Positions 6,207-9,125 of a stretch of DNA of 9,125 bases are shown piece after piece. Position 1 is the first letter of the stretch, and every line of letters begins with the position of its first letter. The notes beneath the pieces are model-generated. The model searched no databases, was not told the origin of the DNA, and was given only the letters and a program-made list of their open reading frames with translations. The stretch is from the NCBI GenBank assembly GCA_020056865.1, contig JAGVGX010000195.1:1-9125 (forward strand). Direction: 5' to 3'. Origin of the DNA: Desulfobacterales bacterium (lineage in GTDB: Bacteria > Desulfobacterota > Desulfobacteria > Desulfobacterales > BuS5). The translations under genes and the position numbers were made by a program.

Positions 6207-8144
6207 TTATTTTTTTTCGTCGTCTTTGACCTCTTCAAAATCAGCATCTACCACATCATCGTCGGATGAAGAAGATGCTTTGCCGCCTGCTGCTTGTTGT
6301 GAACCGTCTTCAAATGGTTCGCCCTGTTGCTCACTTTGTGAGGCATTTTTATACACGGTTTCTGCTAATTTATGGGCCGACTGAGATAATTCTTCGCTTA
6401 ATTTCTTAATGTCTTCTACATTTTCAGTTTCCATGGCTTTCTTAAGTTGAGAAATAACATTTTCAACGTTGCTTTTCGTGCTGCTATCAACTTTATCGCC
6501 AAGATCCTTCAGTGATTTTTCAGTAGAATAGATCAGAGAATCAGCATGGTTTCTGGTTTCAACCACTTCTTTTTTCTTTTTATCTTCTTCCGCATGCAGC
6601 TCTGCATCTTTAATAAGCGAATTGATTTCTTCTTTTGACAACCCCGAAGAGGCTGTGATCTGAATGGATTGCTCTTTTCCCGTGGCCTGGTCTTTTGCAG
6701 AAACGTTAACAATGCCGTTAGCATCAATATCAAAGGTCACCTCTATTTGGGGGACACCTCTTGGCGCAGGAGGGATGCCTACCAATTCAAAACGCCCAAG
6801 CGTTTTATTGCCAGTCGCTATCTCCCGTTCACCCTGGAGGACATGAATGGAAACTGCAGGCTGACTATCTGCTGCTGTTGAAAACGTCTGGCTTTTTTTC
6901 GTTGGGATGGTTGTATTTTTTTCTATGAGTTTGGTCATGACACCGCCTAAGGTCTCAATGCCGAGAGAAAGGGGGGTGACATCAAGAAGGAGCACATCTT
7001 TGACATCTCCTTTTAAAACGCCTCCTTGTATTGCAGCGCCAAGCGCTACAACTTCATCCGGATTAACCCCTTTGTGCGGGACCTTTCCGAATATCTTTTT
7101 AACCCGTTCCTGTACGGCCGGCATGCGCGTCATTCCACCAACCAGAACGACCTCATCTATTTCTGATGTACTAATCCCCGAGTCTTTTAATGCAACCTGG
7201 CAAGGATGTTCAAGCTTGTCTAAAAGGACGGATACCAAAGATTCGAGTTTTGCCCTTGTTAACTTGATGTTCATATGTTTGGGGCCGCTGGCATCTGCTG
7301 TAATAAATGGAAGGTTTACATCGGTTTCAAGGGCTGCTGAAAGTTCCATTTTTGCTTTTTCTGCGGCCTCTTTCAGCCGTTGCAGTGCCATTTTGTCATT
7401 TCTGATATCGATTCCCTGGTCTTTTTTAAATTCGGCAGCGAGATAATCGATAATCCTTAAGTCGAAATCTTCTCCGCCAAGATGGGTGTCTCCATTTGTT
7501 GACTTAACTTCGAACACCCCTTCACCGATTTCAAGGATAGACACATCAAATGTTCCGCCGCCGAGGTCAAAAACAACTATCTTTTCCTCTTTTTTTTTGT
7601 CAAGGCCATAGGCGAGTGATGCGGCAGTAGGTTCGTTAATGATTCGTAAAACATTAAGACCTGAAATCTTCCCCGCATCCTTTGTTGCCTGGCGCTGGCT
7701 GTCATTAAAATAGGCAGGTACGGTGATTACTGCATCTGTTACTGGTTCTCCGAGGTATTCTTCTGCGGTTTTTTTTATGTTGGCCAGGATATATGATGAT
7801 ATCTGTGCAGGGCTGTGATATTGCCCCTTAAGATTGATACGAACGTCGCCATTTTTTGCTTCTTCAATTTTGTAGGGAAGGTTCTTTATATCATTTTGCA
7901 CTTCAGGTGATGAAAATTTTCGGCCAATGAGCCTTTTCACGCCAAAAACCGTATTTTCAGGATTGGTAATGGACTGTCTTTTTGCGATTTGTCCCACCAA
8001 TCTTTCACCACTTTCTGTTATAGCAACGATAGAAGGTGTTGTGCGCCCGCCCTCTTGATTTGTTATTACTTTCGCCTCGCCACCTTCCATGACAGCAACA
8101 CATGAATTTGTGGTACCGAGATCTATCCCGATAACTTTTCCCAT
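6207..8144 (-). CDS. dnaK: Molecular chaperone DnaK (Hsp70)
   Basis: ATP-dependent cytosolic Hsp70 that binds exposed hydrophobic peptides and cycles with DnaJ and GrpE. The 645 residues are full length for the family. The nucleotide-binding domain starts with [14 protein letters not shown] (residues 5-18) and contains the [15 protein letters not shown] block (168-182) and the phosphate-binding [12 protein letters not shown] (191-202), with T198 in the autophosphorylation position. The interdomain linker [13 protein letters not shown] begins at residue 383. The substrate-binding beta domain and helical lid follow, and the tail ends in the usual [15 protein letters not shown] after a short low-complexity SSSSDDD run. 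GAGGAGG (8158-8152) sits 7 nt ahead of the ATG, an excellent start signal. grpE lies 87 nt upstream on the same strand. dnaJ is not immediately downstream; the HAD remnant converges there instead. I see no hairpin terminator after the stop. Confidence 0.98.
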   Translation of the reverse strand: MGKVIGIDLGTTNSCVAVMEGGEAKVITNQEGGRTTPSIVAITESGERLVGQIAKRQSITNPENTVFGVKRLIGRKFSSPEVQNDIKNLPYKIEEAKNGDVRINLKGQYHSPAQISSYILANIKKTAEEYLGEPVTDAVITVPAYFNDSQRQATKDAGKISGLNVLRIINEPTAASLAYGLDKKKEEKIVVFDLGGGTFDVSILEIGEGVFEVKSTNGDTHLGGEDFDLRIIDYLAAEFKKDQGIDIRNDKMALQRLKEAAEKAKMELSAALETDVNLPFITADASGPKHMNIKLTRAKLESLVSVLLDKLEHPCQVALKDSGISTSEIDEVVLVGGMTRMPAVQERVKKIFGKVPHKGVNPDEVVALGAAIQGGVLKGDVKDVLLLDVTPLSLGIETLGGVMTKLIEKNTTIPTKKSQTFSTAADSQPAVSIHVLQGEREIATGNKTLGRFELVGIPPAPRGVPQIEVTFDIDANGIVNVSAKDQATGKEQSIQITASSGLSKEEINSLIKDAELHAEEDKKKKEVVETRNHADSLIYSTEKSLKDLGDKVDSSTKSNVENVISQLKKAMETENVEDIKKLSEELSQSAHKLAETVYKNASQSEQQGEPFEDGSQQAAGGKASSSSDDDVVDADFEEVKDDEKK

Positions 8145-8151
8145 TGATAAT

Positions 8152-8158
8152 CCTCCTC
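8152..8158 (-). promoter_or_regulatory. Strong Shine-Dalgarno of dnaK
   Basis: GAGGAGG on the minus strand, 7 nt before the dnaK ATG. It is much stronger and better spaced than the signal of grpE, consistent with higher output of DnaK than of its exchange factor from a shared transcript. Confidence 0.7.
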
Positions 8159-8231
8159 GCCCATTTTTATTTTTTGAATAACCTTTTAAGATTACGTTTT
8201 ATTCTTAATTGATTTTATTAGATTCCGGTTC

Positions 8232-8840
8232 TCACGTTTTATTTACCGATTTTGAAACAACTACCATGGAAGGTCGAAGCAACCTGTTATGCATCAAATA
8301 CCCTTTTTGAAGCTCTTTTAATACAATATTTTCATTTTTGTCTTCAGTTTCTTCCTGTATGACAGCCTGATGAAAACTGGGGTCAAATGCCTTATCCACA
8401 GAATCAAATGATCTTACCCCAAATTTTTCAAAAACCTTCAGTATTTCATTTAAGGTAATATGAACCCCTTCTAAAATTCCTGTTTCACTGTTTGTGTTTT
8501 CTTTTGAGGAATTCAGTGCTCGTTCCAGATTATCTACTACAGGCAGCAATTCCTTAACTAAGGCGTCATTGGCAAATTTTCTAAAATCTTCTGCTTCCCT
8601 GGCACTACGTTTTTTGTAGTTTTCAAACTCGGCTGATACTCTTAAAAAACGATCGTATGATTCTTTGGCTTCTTTTATTGATGTTTCAAGTTTATCGCTT
8701 AATTCTGATAATAGATCTTTTTCTTCCAGATTCGGTTCCGTAACTTCCGGCTCTTTTTTAACAGATGTATGGTTTTTGTCCTCTTGTTTTGTGACTGTTT
8801 TATTTTGTTTATTATCTTTAGCAGTCATTGGCTGTTTCAT
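8232..8840 (-). CDS. grpE: Nucleotide exchange factor GrpE
   Basis: Homodimeric co-chaperone that releases ADP from DnaK. The 202 residues have the expected order: a charged, low-complexity N-terminus (1-40, rich in Lys, Glu and Asn); the long dimerisation helix with RFLRVSAEFENYKKR (64-78) and the KELLPVVDNLERAL segment (96-109); and the compact C-terminal beta domain with FDPSFHQAV (152-160) and GYLMHNRLLRPSMVVVSK (180-197), the signature of the family. The start is uncertain. AGGAG lies only 1 nt before the ATG at 8840 and 13 nt before the in-frame ATG at 8828 (Met5), so neither spacing is ideal. dnaK follows 87 nt later. A promoter candidate with perfect TTGACA lies upstream. hrcA, often the neighbour in this gene order, is not seen in the 285 nt before it. 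Confidence 0.96.
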   Translation of the reverse strand: MKQPMTAKDNKQNKTVTKQEDKNHTSVKKEPEVTEPNLEEKDLLSELSDKLETSIKEAKESYDRFLRVSAEFENYKKRSAREAEDFRKFANDALVKELLPVVDNLERALNSSKENTNSETGILEGVHITLNEILKVFEKFGVRSFDSVDKAFDPSFHQAVIQEETEDKNENIVLKELQKGYLMHNRLLRPSMVVVSKSVNKT

Positions 8841-8878
8841 TCTCCTAAAAAACCTTTCTGTGATGATTTATTGCTTAA

Positions 8879-8906
8879 AAAATAATACTGTATATACCAA
8901 TGTCAA
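8879..8906 (-). promoter_or_regulatory. Candidate housekeeping promoter of grpE-dnaK
   Basis: On the minus strand a perfect TTGACA (8906-8901) is followed after 16 nt by TATTTT (8884-8879, 4 of 6 to TATAAT), giving a leader of about 30 nt before grpE. The -35 is preceded by C, so CTTGACA also resembles the heat-shock sigma-32 -35 box (CTTGAAA), but no CCCCAT-type -10 follows. Heat-shock control is therefore not evident from the site itself. Confidence 0.45.
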
Positions 8907-9078
8907 GATATGGATTATAATATAATATGTTTATATGAAATAAAATGAAAGATGTTGTTCATAACAAATTTGCGTTTGAAATTTGAATGATCAAATACGA
9001 GGGGAAACACCGCAACTAAAAAAAATTAATTTTATAGGAACAATTTATAATTGCAGGATTTTTTTTTAATTGATAGTT

Positions 9079-9102
9079 AAGGGTAAGTGGTTGTGCACCC
9101 TT
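9079..9102 (+). terminator. Weak hairpin, possible terminator upstream of grpE
   Basis: AAGGGT (9079-9084) and ACCCTT (9097-9102) can form a perfect 6-bp stem with a 12-nt loop. On the plus strand it is followed 7 nt later by a run of six T. The long loop and offset T run make it a marginal terminator, and no gene reading into it is visible. The rest of 8907-9125 shows no gene, tRNA or clear repeat beyond AT-rich sequence. Confidence 0.2.
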
Positions 9103-9125
9103 TGTTGAATTTTTTGAAATTTACA

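Noticed and set aside
6907..7446. Plus-strand 179-codon frame antisense to dnaK
   Set aside because: It lies wholly within dnaK; long antisense frames over conserved genes are common and the protein has no recognisable domain.

Overview
The window looks like a chromosomal segment of an anaerobic, moderately AT-rich bacterium, most likely a Desulfobacterota (deltaproteobacterial, sulfate-reducer-like) lineage. This rests on two things: a proteobacterial-type GrpE/DnaK pair, and a pair of oxygen-sensitive benzoyl-CoA reductase/2-hydroxyacyl-CoA dehydratase subunits. The placement is an inference from protein character; no rRNA or tRNA is present to anchor it. Almost everything is on the minus strand; the only plus-strand gene is a decayed HAD hydrolase.

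Layout from right to left, in the direction of transcription. (1) 8841-9125 is the leader of a chaperone operon, with a TTGACA-type promoter and no CIRCE operator. (2) grpE (8840-8232) and dnaK (8144-6207) form the operon; hrcA and dnaJ are not in the window. (3) A plus-strand HAD-family phosphatase remnant (about 5606-6181), missing its nucleophile-bearing N-terminus, converges on dnaK. (4) A two-gene operon (5366-2968) encodes the C/HgdB-like and B-like subunits of a 2-hydroxyacyl-CoA dehydratase/benzoyl-CoA reductase family enzyme. It has a good ribosome binding site, a 1-nt stop/start overlap and a recognisable -10 box. No ATP-dependent activase gene is in view.

(5) 2840 to 1 is a compact genome-defence cluster, all on the minus strand. 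It runs from a 32-codon mini-ORF to a DUF262 (ParB/Srx-like NTPase) gene broken by a frameshift, then a HEPN nuclease of the MAE_28990/MAE_18760 type, then a PaeR7I/XhoI-family type II restriction endonuclease, and finally the N-terminus of a TSPPY-type DNA methyltransferase cut by the window edge. DUF262/HEPN and endonuclease/methyltransferase each overlap by ATGA, and the HEPN-endonuclease gap is only 29 nt, so the set reads as one transcript.

The most interesting reading is that a classical type II restriction-modification pair is fused transcriptionally to a DUF262-HEPN two-gene module. That module resembles a GmrSD/SspE-like effector in which the usual C-terminal nuclease is replaced by a separate HEPN RNase. 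A DNA-cutting first line and an RNase-type second line would then share one operon. In this genome the DUF262 partner carries a frameshift compatible with a 2-nt TC duplication. Because the HEPN gene lacks its own Shine-Dalgarno sequence and relies on the overlap, the second line may be switched off while restriction-modification stays intact.
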